Assembly (NCBI RefSeq): GCF_003854275.1
Contig: NZ_QTQP01000012.1
Span: 117,080-181,079, forward strand
Length of the DNA: 64,000 nucleotides
Direction of reading: 5' to 3'
Source: Burkholderia sp. Bp8963
GTDB taxonomy: Bacteria > Pseudomonadota > Gammaproteobacteria > Burkholderiales > Burkholderiaceae
The position numbers and the translations under genes are program-made. The notes under the pieces were generated by a model. The model ran no database searches. It saw only the letters and a list, made by a program, of their open reading frames with translations, and was not told the DNA's origin. Positions 44,012 to 52,020 of this stretch are shown in pieces (the first letter of the stretch is position 1; each line of letters starts with the position of its first letter).

Positions 44012-45598
44012 TCAGAAGACCCGATGCAGCAGCCAGTACAGGCCCCCCGACAGCGCGATCGATGCCGGCAGGGTCAGCACCCACGCGAACACCAGGTTGC
44101 GCACCGTGCCCCAGCGCAGGCCCGACCCGTTGGCCGTCATCGTGCCGGCCACGCCGGACGTCAGCACGTGGGTCGTCGACACCGGCAGCCCGTATGTGTC
44201 GGCCATGCCGATCGTCAGCATCGCGACCGCCTCGGCCGACGCGCCCTGGCCATAGGTCAGGTGCGACTTGCCGATCTTCTCGCCGACCGTCACGACGATG
44301 CGCTTCCAGCCGACCATCGTGCCGAGGCCCAGCGCGATGGCCACCGCGACCTTCACCCAGGTCGGGATGAACTTGGTCGAATGGTCCAGCTGCTTCCTCA
44401 ATGCTTCGATGACGGCCGAGTCTTCGGCGGTGAATGCGGGCGACTTGGCCTTCTCCATCAGGCGGATCGCCTCGGACGCCACGTACATGTTGTTGCGCAC
44501 GTTACCGGCCTGGTTTTGCGGCACCGCGGAAATCGAGCCCAACGAGCCGACCTGTCCGGCGATCCCGTCGATCAGGTCGCGCAACGCGGGCACCGTCGCC
44601 GGCGTGATGTGGCGGGTGCGCACATAGGCCTCGACTTCGCCGCGTGCGTCCGCGGGATGGACAGTCGCGTCCGCATATTTGCCGAGCGTCGTCGACGCAT
44701 GGCGCGCCACCGCGACGAACGTGCCCGTCTGTTCCGGCGTGACGGCCTTGTTGAGCGCATAGGCGGTCGGCATCACGCCGATCAGGATCAGCATGATGAG
44801 ACCCATGCCCTTTTGCCCGTCGTTCGAGCCGTGCGCAAACGACACGCCGGTGCAGGTCAGGATCAGCAGCGCGCGAATCCAGAACGGCGGCGGCGTGTTC
44901 CCCTTCGGTTCCTCATAGAGCGCCGGCACGCGCACGACCGCCTTGAGGACGATCAGCACCAGCGCGGACAGCAGGAAGCCGATGATCGGCGAGAACAGCA
45001 GCGCCTTGCCGACGCCCAGCGCCTGGTTCCAGTCGACGCCGCTCGTGCCGGACGGACCGTTGACGAACTGGTTCATCAGCCCGACCCCGATGATCGAGCC
45101 GACGAGCGTATGCGAACTCGACGACGGCAGGCCGAAATACCAGGTCGCGAGATTCCACACGACTGCTGCGATCAGCAGTGCGAACACCATCGAGAATCCG
45201 GCGCTGCTGCCGACCTGCAGGATCAGTTCGACCGGCAGGAGCTGCAGGATGCCGAACGCCACCGCGCCGCTCGACGTCAGCACGCCGAGGAAATTCCACG
45301 CGCCGGACCAGACGACCGCCGCGTGCGGCGCGAGCGAGCGCGTGTAGATCACGGTCGCGACCGCGTTGGCGGTGTCGTGAAAGCCGTTGACGAACTCGAA
45401 ACCGAGCGCGATCAGCAATGCGATGCCAAGCAGGATGTAAGGAAACGTCGAACGCTCGGCCACCGTCTGAAGATCCGACGCGAGCTGGGTGATGACGAAG
45501 ATCGCTCCGGCGAGGAGCAACACCAGGAAGACGGCGAAACCCAGGTTGCGCTCCCGGCTGCGGGGCACGCTGAATTGCGCGGCGATTGGATCGGACAT
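44012..45598 (-). CDS. PiT-family inorganic phosphate transporter
   Basis: A 528-aa membrane protein with duplicated PiT signature segments: GFEFVNGFHDTANAVATVIY in the first half and SFAHGSNDGQKGMGLIMLIL in the second, the GxNDxA-type motifs of low-affinity phosphate:H+ or Na+ symporters. About 10-12 helices with a large hydrophilic loop at about 290-420. ATG at 45598 is preferred to a GTG two codons upstream. It may supply phosphate for the nearby PPK2. Confidence 0.92.
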   Translation of the reverse strand: MSDPIAAQFSVPRSRERNLGFAVFLVLLLAGAIFVITQLASDLQTVAERSTFPYILLGIALLIALGFEFVNGFHDTANAVATVIYTRSLAPHAAVVWSGAWNFLGVLTSSGAVAFGILQLLPVELILQVGSSAGFSMVFALLIAAVVWNLATWYFGLPSSSSHTLVGSIIGVGLMNQFVNGPSGTSGVDWNQALGVGKALLFSPIIGFLLSALVLIVLKAVVRVPALYEEPKGNTPPPFWIRALLILTCTGVSFAHGSNDGQKGMGLIMLILIGVMPTAYALNKAVTPEQTGTFVAVARHASTTLGKYADATVHPADARGEVEAYVRTRHITPATVPALRDLIDGIAGQVGSLGSISAVPQNQAGNVRNNMYVASEAIRLMEKAKSPAFTAEDSAVIEALRKQLDHSTKFIPTWVKVAVAIALGLGTMVGWKRIVVTVGEKIGKSHLTYGQGASAEAVAMLTIGMADTYGLPVSTTHVLTSGVAGTMTANGSGLRWGTVRNLVFAWVLTLPASIALSGGLYWLLHRVF

Positions 45599-45633
45599 GG
45601 TCACGTGAATGAAAATGCGGGCACGGAGCGAAG

Positions 45634-45694
45634 ACTATACGATTCGCATGTGACTAGCACGTTAATTCGCATCAAAAAAGGCCGGTTAATTCGC
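45634..45694 (-). promoter_or_regulatory. PiT transporter promoter region with phased direct repeats
   Basis: On the minus strand a -10-like TATAGT (45639-45634) is preceded by three copies of GCGAAT (at 45642-45647, 45665-45670 and 45689-45694) spaced 23-24 bp, the two distal ones as the longer GCGAATTAAC. There is no good -35, which suggests activator dependence. The 384-nt gap 45599-45982 is much more AT-rich than its neighbours and contains no gene. The repeats do not match the classical Pho box. Confidence 0.45.
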
Positions 45695-45982
45695 CATTAT
45701 TAATATCCGACATTTCAATCTGTAAGATATGCGCGGCATGCTTTCACCCAGCTTGTGGACGTTGCATTTCATGCATCACGCATGCCATTTTCCGCATACG
45801 GCTGCGGGCGACAATCCGGCCTGCTGCGTGTAAATCGGCGCACTTTTCAGTCGCTCGGACGACGGGCTGGCGTCGACGATAATCGCGCGATGCCGTAACG
45901 CGAAGTAATGCAAGGGTTCGCCAGGCATTCGATTATTCTTTTCGCGGTATTCATCGAATCAATTGAATATGTCGCGCACGAC

Positions 45983-48634
45983 TCAGCGCACGTCCGACCG
46001 GGCCTTGAGAATGGCCTGCGCGCGGTTCCGGACGTCCAGTTTGAGGTAGAGATTCTTCAGGTGGAATTTCACCGTGTTCTCGGACAGGAACAGCTTTTCC
46101 GAAATCTCGCGATTCGACGCGCCGCTGCAAAGCAGTTGCAGGATTTCGTGCTCGCGTTGCGACAGCATGCCGAGCCACGCCGCTTTCTGCACGCCCGGCC
46201 GGGAAATGGAATGGACGCGATCCGTTTCCGCGTCCGGCATCGAGTCCAGCATCGCCACCAGCTCCGCGCCTTCGTCGAGCAGCGCACGGCGACAGCCGCC
46301 GGCACGGGCGGCGTCCCCCACCCGCTGCAGCGTGCGCAGCGCCAGTCTCGTCTGCCCTTGCCGATGCTGGACCAGCGCTTGCAACACCTGCAGCTTGACC
46401 GTCAGCAGCGGTCGAGCGGGCACGATGGCCAGCGCCGTTTTCAGCAGCTCGGCCGCCCGCTCTGGCCGATGCTGCAGCAACGCGAGCCGGATGCGGCCCA
46501 GCAGCGCGCCGCTCAGCATCTCCGTGACCGGGATCCAGGCCGGATCCGGCGGCGGGCCATCGATCGACACGTGCGGCAGCAGCGCATCGATACGCGCGGG
46601 CTCGCCGCTGCGCCCCGCCAGATACAGGCGCTCCCACGCGATCATCTCGCGCACGCCCGACCATTGGCTCTGAAAGCTCACGCGCTCGAGCGTGTCGAGC
46701 GTGTCGCGCGCCTGCATCATGCGTCCGCGCGCGACGTGCACGCGCGCGATCGACACCATCGACAGTGCAATGAATTCGGGCACCGCCGCGAGCGTGATGT
46801 CCTGCTCGAACTGCGCGGCGAGCCGTTCTGCGGTGTCGAGTTCGTCGGCCTCGTAGCACGCCCAGATGCGCGTCGCGGCGAGCGCCGCGGCCGCCATCCC
46901 GCGGTTCACGTACGGCCGCGCGCCGGCGCTCGCGCGCGGCGCATGCGTCGCGCGCTGCGGCTGCGCGCCGACGACCTCCATCACGCACTGCAGCGCGAGC
47001 GTGTAGCCGTGGCTGAATGCCGCCTGCGCGTGATCGTTGTGGCTGTTCGCGAGCACGAGCAGACGGCGGCTCTCCTCCTCGTCCCACGCGGCCATCGCTG
47101 CGAACGACAGCAGGTTCGCGGCCGCGCCGAGCTCGAACGCCTCGAACACGTCGCGCGCGGGGCGATGCAACGCCGGCACGTTCGCGAGCGGCACCGCGCC
47201 GCGCAAGTCGTTGTTGAACAGCTCGGCCATCGCGAGCACGACGTCGGCACTGCGTCCCGCCTGCTCGCCATCGGCCGTGCGCGTCGCTTCGAGCTGCGCG
47301 AGCAGCGGATGCTTCGGCACGCCGCGCCGCAGGAACACGAGCGCCCACGCGATCTTGACCGCGAGGCTCCGCTGGCCGATCACTTCGTGCACCGGCAACC
47401 GGTCGTACCAGTAAGCGAGCGTGACCAGCTCCGCATCCGCGACCAGTCGCGACGCCCATGCGTCGAGCGTGTCGATCGCCAGCGCATGCTCGCGCGCTTC
47501 GACCGCATGAAACATCGCCTCTTCCGGCACGCCGTGGCGCACGTACCAATGCGCAGCGCGCCGGTGCACGTCGAGCACGCTTTCAGCGCCTTCGCCGCTG
47601 AACCGCTCGGACAGGAATCGCGCGAACAGGCTGTGATAGCGATACCAGCCCGGGCTGCCGTCGAGCGCCTCGACGAACAACCCGTCCTGCTCGAGCTGCC
47701 GCAACAGCGCATCCGCGTGCGGCAGGCCCGTCACCTCCTCGCAGAGCGCGCCGTTCAGACGCCGCAACTGCGACGTCTTCAGCAGGAACGCCTGCACGTC
47801 GGGGCGCTGCAGCGACAGCGTGTTTTCCGACAGGTACCGCACGAGTTCGAGCGGCGCGCAATCGCGCATCTCGTCAAGCGTGCGCCGAATGTCGGACCGT
47901 GCGAGTGCCAGCCTGAACAGCTGCAGGCCGGCCGGCCACCCTTCGGTGCGCGCCTGGACGAACGCCGCCGTTTCCGCATCGATCGCGACGTCGTCGGCAC
48001 CGGTCAGGAATTCGGCCGATTCGGCCGACGAGAAGCGCAAATCCTCCATCCGCAGCACGAGTGCTTCCTCGGACACGAGCAGCGCGCTCACGCCGATGTC
48101 CGGGATGCTGCGCGAGCCAAGGAACACGCGGCATCGCCCGGGCAACGCGCGCAGCAGATCGCGGAAGAAACGCGGGATCGCGGGTTCGTGTATCCACTGC
48201 ACATCGTCGATGCAGAAGCCGATCGGACCGTCGATCCGCGCGATCCGGTCGAGCACCCAGTCGAGCATGTTGTCCGTCGTCGCGTGCGACTGCGCGCTTA
48301 CGCCCGCGTCCGCGACCATCCGTGCGACGAGCGCGATGAAGTACGCCTCGAAGCGGCGCGGGTCGTTGTCGTTCTCGTCGAGCGTCAGCCACGCCATCGT
48401 CCAGCGCTTCGCGCGGCCGGCATCCATGATCTGCTGCAGCAGCGTGGATTTGCCGCTGCCGAGCGGCGCCTGCAGGATCACGACGCGCGGCACGCCGAGC
48501 CGCGTCACGCGCTCGAGCAGCGCATGGCGGACGATCGTGCCACGGCGGGCGGCGGGCGGGAAGAACTTGTGTTCGTGCAGATCCACGCGGTCACGACGCG
48601 CACCGCGTCGTATCTCGTTCGGGGAGCGAGTCAC
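45983..48634 (-). CDS. MalT-like LAL regulator (large ATP-binding LuxR family)
   Basis: An 883-aa regulator: STAND-type ATPase with Walker A APLGSGKST (56-64) and a WMAWLT/Walker B-like region (PIGFCIDDVQWIHEPAIPRF), a long helical TPR-like middle, and a C-terminal LuxR helix-turn-helix (about 815-880: LSQREHEILQLLCSGASNRE, LFLSENTVKFHLKNLYLKL). Such proteins bind an inducer with ATP, oligomerise and activate promoters next to the -35. It is downstream of and co-oriented with the ketone-carboxylase operon. The twin sites at 59131 and 61310 are of the kind it could bind. GTG start at 48634; ribosome site weak. Confidence 0.93.
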   Translation of the reverse strand: MTRSPNEIRRGARRDRVDLHEHKFFPPAARRGTIVRHALLERVTRLGVPRVVILQAPLGSGKSTLLQQIMDAGRAKRWTMAWLTLDENDNDPRRFEAYFIALVARMVADAGVSAQSHATTDNMLDWVLDRIARIDGPIGFCIDDVQWIHEPAIPRFFRDLLRALPGRCRVFLGSRSIPDIGVSALLVSEEALVLRMEDLRFSSAESAEFLTGADDVAIDAETAAFVQARTEGWPAGLQLFRLALARSDIRRTLDEMRDCAPLELVRYLSENTLSLQRPDVQAFLLKTSQLRRLNGALCEEVTGLPHADALLRQLEQDGLFVEALDGSPGWYRYHSLFARFLSERFSGEGAESVLDVHRRAAHWYVRHGVPEEAMFHAVEAREHALAIDTLDAWASRLVADAELVTLAYWYDRLPVHEVIGQRSLAVKIAWALVFLRRGVPKHPLLAQLEATRTADGEQAGRSADVVLAMAELFNNDLRGAVPLANVPALHRPARDVFEAFELGAAANLLSFAAMAAWDEEESRRLLVLANSHNDHAQAAFSHGYTLALQCVMEVVGAQPQRATHAPRASAGARPYVNRGMAAAALAATRIWACYEADELDTAERLAAQFEQDITLAAVPEFIALSMVSIARVHVARGRMMQARDTLDTLERVSFQSQWSGVREMIAWERLYLAGRSGEPARIDALLPHVSIDGPPPDPAWIPVTEMLSGALLGRIRLALLQHRPERAAELLKTALAIVPARPLLTVKLQVLQALVQHRQGQTRLALRTLQRVGDAARAGGCRRALLDEGAELVAMLDSMPDAETDRVHSISRPGVQKAAWLGMLSQREHEILQLLCSGASNREISEKLFLSENTVKFHLKNLYLKLDVRNRAQAILKARSDVR

Positions 48635-48708
48635 GTTCGCCTGAATGGTGGAGAGAGTGGGTCATCGTGCCTCAATTGCCTGGCGGCTACAAGCGGGCTA
48701 AATGCGGA

Positions 48709-49020
48709 CTATGAGCGGGCATATGAGCGGCCGCCGGAAACGTCGTCCGATGCGCGCGCCGATGTGCCCGCCGATGTGCCCGCCGATGTGCCCGTCGATG
48801 TGCACGCCGAAGTGCCCGTCGACGTGTCCACTTCCGGCAGCGGCGGCGTCCATCCGCCGACGCGCGAGAACGCGGAGAACGCCGCGAACGGGTTGCAGCA
48901 GAACGGCCGCAGGCACGCCGCGTCGTGCCGGGCGTCGTCGCCGCCGCCATCGTCGTCATCGCCGCCGCGTGCCGCAAGCGTAGCCGCTCCGGCGCCCGCC
49001 ATCGCGATCGCCGTCGTCAT
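48709..49020 (-). CDS. 103-aa repeat-bearing small protein coupled to the CoA ligase gene
   Basis: The ATG at 49020 overlaps the stop of the CoA ligase as ATGA, so it can be translated by re-initiation. The product has a hydrophobic start MTTAIAMAGAGAATLAA, an Asp/Gly-rich stretch, a Cys-rich CLRPFCCNPFAAFSAFSRVGG, and a C-terminal run of four-residue TSAG/TSTG repeats. The repeats are encoded by the 12-bp tandem array at 48761. I recognise no family. Other frames also stay open here (His/Gly- and Arg-rich readings), so expression is unproven, but the coupling favours this frame. Confidence 0.5.
   Translation of the reverse strand: MTTAIAMAGAGAATLAARGGDDDDGGGDDARHDAACLRPFCCNPFAAFSAFSRVGGWTPPLPEVDTSTGTSACTSTGTSAGTSAGTSARASDDVSGGRSYARS
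48761..48832. repeat. 12-bp tandem repeat, about six copies
   Basis: Six units of GATGTGCCCGCC and close variants run without gaps. Twelve bases is four codons, so any frame across the array stays open; on the minus strand the favoured ORF reads TSAG/TSTG. Length variation between strains would add or remove four residues without a frameshift. Confidence 0.85.
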
Positions 49021-51017
49021 CGCGGCACCGTGCCGACGAACGCAACGTACGCATCGAGCGCCGCCGGGTTGGCCATCGCGTCGCGACTCGCCGCCTGTTC
49101 GACCGGCCGTCCCATCAGGATCTTGCGCACCGGCACCTCCATCTTCTTGCCGGTCAGCGTATACGGGATCTGCGCCATCGCCACCATCACGTCCGGCACA
49201 TGACGCGGGCTGCACTCGGTACGCAGCCGCTCGGCGATGTGCGCGCGCAGCGCGTCGTCGAGCACCGCACCCTCGCGCAGACGCAGGAACAGCGGCATGA
49301 AGAAGCGCCCGCCCGGCAGCTCGCAGCACACGACGAGGCTGTCGGCCACCGCGTCGATCTCCTCGACGACCCGATAGATCTCCGCCGAACCGATCCGTAC
49401 GCCGTAGCGGTTCAGCGTCGAATCCGCGCGGCCGTAGATGTAGCATCCGCCGTGCGGCGTCACGCGCATGAAGTCGCCGTGCCGCCACACGCCCGGGAAA
49501 TGCTCGAAGTAGGACTCACGATAGCGCACGCCGCCTTCGTCGTTCCAGAAGAACACCGGCATCGACGGCGCCGGCTGCGTGACGACGAGTTCGCCGACTT
49601 CGTCGACGACAGGCTCGCCCGCATCGTTCCATACGTCGACCGCCATGCCGAGCATGCGCGCCTGGATCTCGCCCGCATGGACGGGCAACAGCGGCACCGC
49701 GCCGACGAGCCCGCTGCACAGCTCGGTGCCGCCCGATTGCGACGTGACCCACAGATCGGCCTTCACGCTGCGATAGAACCATGCGAACGTCTCCGGCGCG
49801 CTCGGTGCGCCGCTCAGCAGCACGCTCCGCAGGCGCGACAGGTCGAACCGCCGGCCGGGTTCGATGCCGGCCTTCTCCATCATCTGCACGAAGGTCGGGC
49901 TGCCGCCGAAGCACGTCGCGCCCGCGTCCGCCGCGAGCTGCCACAGGCACTCGGGGCCGCCGTTCATCGGGCTGCCATCGTAGAGCACCGCGGATGCGCC
50001 GGTCATCAGCGCGGCGACCAGCAGGTTCCACATCATCCAGCCGGTCGTGCTGTAGAAGAACATCACGTCGCCGGCGCGCAGGTCCATGTGCAGATGCATC
50101 AGCTTCAGATGCTCGACCAGCACGCCGACGTGGCTGTGCACGATCGCCTTCGGCAAGCCGGTCGTGCCCGACGAGAACACGATCCACAGCGGATGATCGG
50201 CGCCGACGCGCGTGTAGCGGAACGCGTCGGCCGGCACGTCGGGGCCCGACAGCATCGTGTCCCACGCATGCACCGTGCACGAAAGCGATGCGATCTCTGC
50301 CGGCATTCCGCTCGCGACGTTCGGCAGCCATACGAGCGTCTGCAGGGACGGCAGCGCCTGCGCGATCTCGGCCACCTCGCGCTTGCGCTCGAACACCTTG
50401 CCGCCGAACGTATAGCCGTCCGCGGCGATCAGTACTTTCGGCGCGATCTGCTGAAAGCGATCAACGACCGTGCGCACGCCGAAGTCGATCGCCGCCGACG
50501 ACCACACCGCGCCGATGCTGGTCGCCGCCAGCATCGCGACCGCACATTCGGGCACGTTCGGCATATACGCGACGACGCGATCGCCGGGCTCGACGCCAAG
50601 CTCGCGCAAGCGCATCGCGAAGCGCCGCACCTGGCTCGCGAGCTCGGCGAGCGACAGCGTCTGCAGCGGCCGCGTTTCGCTCGCGTGATGGAACGCCGGA
50701 TGCGTCGCGCTCGCGTGTGCGGCGTGCTGCAGCACGTGCTCCGCGTAGTTCACGCGTGCATCGGGAAACCAGCGCGTATCGGGCATCGGCGCGCCGTCGG
50801 TGACGCGGCGCGCCGCCCCGTCGTACTGCACGCCGTACCATTGCCAGATCGACGCCCAGAATGCGTCGCGCTCGCTAACGGACCAGCGCCACAGTGCGTC
50901 GTAGTCCACGAACTTCAGGTCGCGGTCGGCTGCCAGCCAGTCGATGTAACGCGCGATATTGGCGCCGCGCGCGAAGGTCTCGTCCGGCGTCCACATCAGT
51001 TCGCCTTCGGTCACCAT
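49017..51017 (-). CDS. acetoacetyl-CoA synthetase-like / benzoylacetate-CoA ligase-like enzyme
   Basis: A 666-aa adenylate-forming ligase with the ANL signatures IVFSSGTTGLPKAIVHSHVG, GRADSTLNRYGVRIGSAEIY and the catalytic lysine region LTGKKMEVPVRKILMG near the C-terminus. The N-terminal WYGVQYDG and Trp-rich start fit acetoacetyl-CoA synthetases. GGAGG precedes ATG 51017; the longer in-frame extension crosses a palindromic spacer and is rejected. As the last enzyme of the carboxylase operon it should activate the beta-keto acid made by the carboxylase with CoA and ATP. Acetoacetate or benzoylacetate cannot be told apart by eye. Confidence 0.9.
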   Translation of the reverse strand: MVTEGELMWTPDETFARGANIARYIDWLAADRDLKFVDYDALWRWSVSERDAFWASIWQWYGVQYDGAARRVTDGAPMPDTRWFPDARVNYAEHVLQHAAHASATHPAFHHASETRPLQTLSLAELASQVRRFAMRLRELGVEPGDRVVAYMPNVPECAVAMLAATSIGAVWSSAAIDFGVRTVVDRFQQIAPKVLIAADGYTFGGKVFERKREVAEIAQALPSLQTLVWLPNVASGMPAEIASLSCTVHAWDTMLSGPDVPADAFRYTRVGADHPLWIVFSSGTTGLPKAIVHSHVGVLVEHLKLMHLHMDLRAGDVMFFYSTTGWMMWNLLVAALMTGASAVLYDGSPMNGGPECLWQLAADAGATCFGGSPTFVQMMEKAGIEPGRRFDLSRLRSVLLSGAPSAPETFAWFYRSVKADLWVTSQSGGTELCSGLVGAVPLLPVHAGEIQARMLGMAVDVWNDAGEPVVDEVGELVVTQPAPSMPVFFWNDEGGVRYRESYFEHFPGVWRHGDFMRVTPHGGCYIYGRADSTLNRYGVRIGSAEIYRVVEEIDAVADSLVVCCELPGGRFFMPLFLRLREGAVLDDALRAHIAERLRTECSPRHVPDVMVAMAQIPYTLTGKKMEVPVRKILMGRPVEQAASRDAMANPAALDAYVAFVGTVPR

Positions 51018-51089
51018 GTCGGCCTCCGCAGGGCCGCCCCAAGGGCGTAGCACGGAATTCGCAGAGCATCGCTCAGCGCCTGCGCAGCC

Positions 51090-51111
51090 GGCCGGCTTTG
51101 CAAAGCCGGCC
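51090..51111. repeat. 22-bp palindrome in the 157-nt spacer before the CoA ligase
   Basis: A perfect palindrome whose half is GGCCGGCTTTG, within a spacer that also has CCCTCGCGGGGCAGCGAACG-type sequence resembling dispersed intergenic repeats I associate with Burkholderiales. The spacer (51018-51174) is the only large gap inside the operon. The hairpin may attenuate transcription or protect the upstream carboxylase message; no T-run follows it. Confidence 0.6.
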
Positions 51112-51174
51112 GTGGACGGCTGACCGCTCCCTCGCGGGGCAGCGAACGAAGCGAGCGTGGGGGTCGTGTCATTT

Positions 51175-52020
51175 CTATCGCCTTTCACGTAAGAGTGCGA
51201 GCCGTTCGAGGACGGTCTCCGGACGCGCTGCCGCAGGAATGTCCGCAACGTCGAACGTACCCGGTTGCGGCGCAGGCAGAGCGTCACCTTGCCAGAAAGT
51301 CTCCGGCACGACGAGCCCGGTCGGACCCTGACCGCACGCCGACGGCGCAATCGCGAAATCGGGGCCGTGCGTCTCGCCAAATTCAATCGCTGACGGCACC
51401 TGCAGCCCCCAGTCCCACCCGTAGTGCCGCGCGACGTTCGCGACCGGCCGATACAGCTCGAGCCACAGCGCGGCTTCGTCTGCGTCCCAGGTGCGCGATT
51501 CGCGCAACAGCACCGCGTCGATGCCGGCCGTCGCGAACGACCGCAGGAAATCCGCGATGCAGGCCGCTGCTGCATCGGCTGCGTCTTCGTCGACGACGGT
51601 GTCCGGCGCGCCGCCTGCCAGCACGAGCGCCTGTGCGGCCCAGTCGCGCGGCGACGGCAGCACGAGCGTGAACACCGCATCGGGCAGTGCGGCGCGCAGC
51701 GCAATTGCGAGCGCCGCCGCGTGCTCGCGCAACGGCACACTCGCGAGACACGCCTTCAGCGGCAGATGCGCGCGTTTCGTCCGCTCCGCCATCCCGGCCG
51801 CGAGCGCCGCGTCGCGCGCCAGCCATGCGGCGGCAACCTCGGCGAGTGGCAGCGTGCGCACGTCGGAGCCGAGCAGGCCATGCGCCTGCCGCGCCCATGC
51901 GACGCACGCGGCAACGTCGAGCCACGGCGGGGCGCCGCCGGCCAGCAACGGCGCGCTGTAGGGGTCATGATCGATCCACAGCAGCCGGCGAGCGCGATGT
52001 GCTTCAATCAGTCGGGACAT
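51175..52020 (-). CDS. 281-aa protein of the ketone-carboxylase operon (ApcE-like by position and size)
   Basis: A 281-aa soluble protein whose fold I do not recognise. It is alanine-rich, with RRLLWIDHDPYSAPLLAGGA near the start, a central FTLVLPSPRDWAAQALVLAG and a conserved-looking LYRPVANVARHYGWDWGLQV near residue 200. It overlaps the end of the HyuB-like gene by 13 nt, so it is translated with the carboxylase. Acetophenone carboxylase operons carry a subunit of about this size (about 30-34 kDa) at this position, while three-subunit acetone carboxylases do not. A subunit or partner role is inferred. Confidence 0.7.
   Translation of the reverse strand: MSRLIEAHRARRLLWIDHDPYSAPLLAGGAPPWLDVAACVAWARQAHGLLGSDVRTLPLAEVAAAWLARDAALAAGMAERTKRAHLPLKACLASVPLREHAAALAIALRAALPDAVFTLVLPSPRDWAAQALVLAGGAPDTVVDEDAADAAAACIADFLRSFATAGIDAVLLRESRTWDADEAALWLELYRPVANVARHYGWDWGLQVPSAIEFGETHGPDFAIAPSACGQGPTGLVVPETFWQGDALPAPQPGTFDVADIPAAARPETVLERLALLRERR

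Noticed and set aside
45634..45694. A PhoB box upstream of the PiT gene
   Set aside because: The repeats (GCGAATTAAC, 24-bp spacing) do not match CTGTCAT-type 11-bp direct repeats.
45908..49300. A 1130-codon plus-strand ORF
   Set aside because: It is antisense to the LAL regulator and CoA ligase and is Arg/His/Gln-rich without any family motif: an open shadow frame of high-GC genes.
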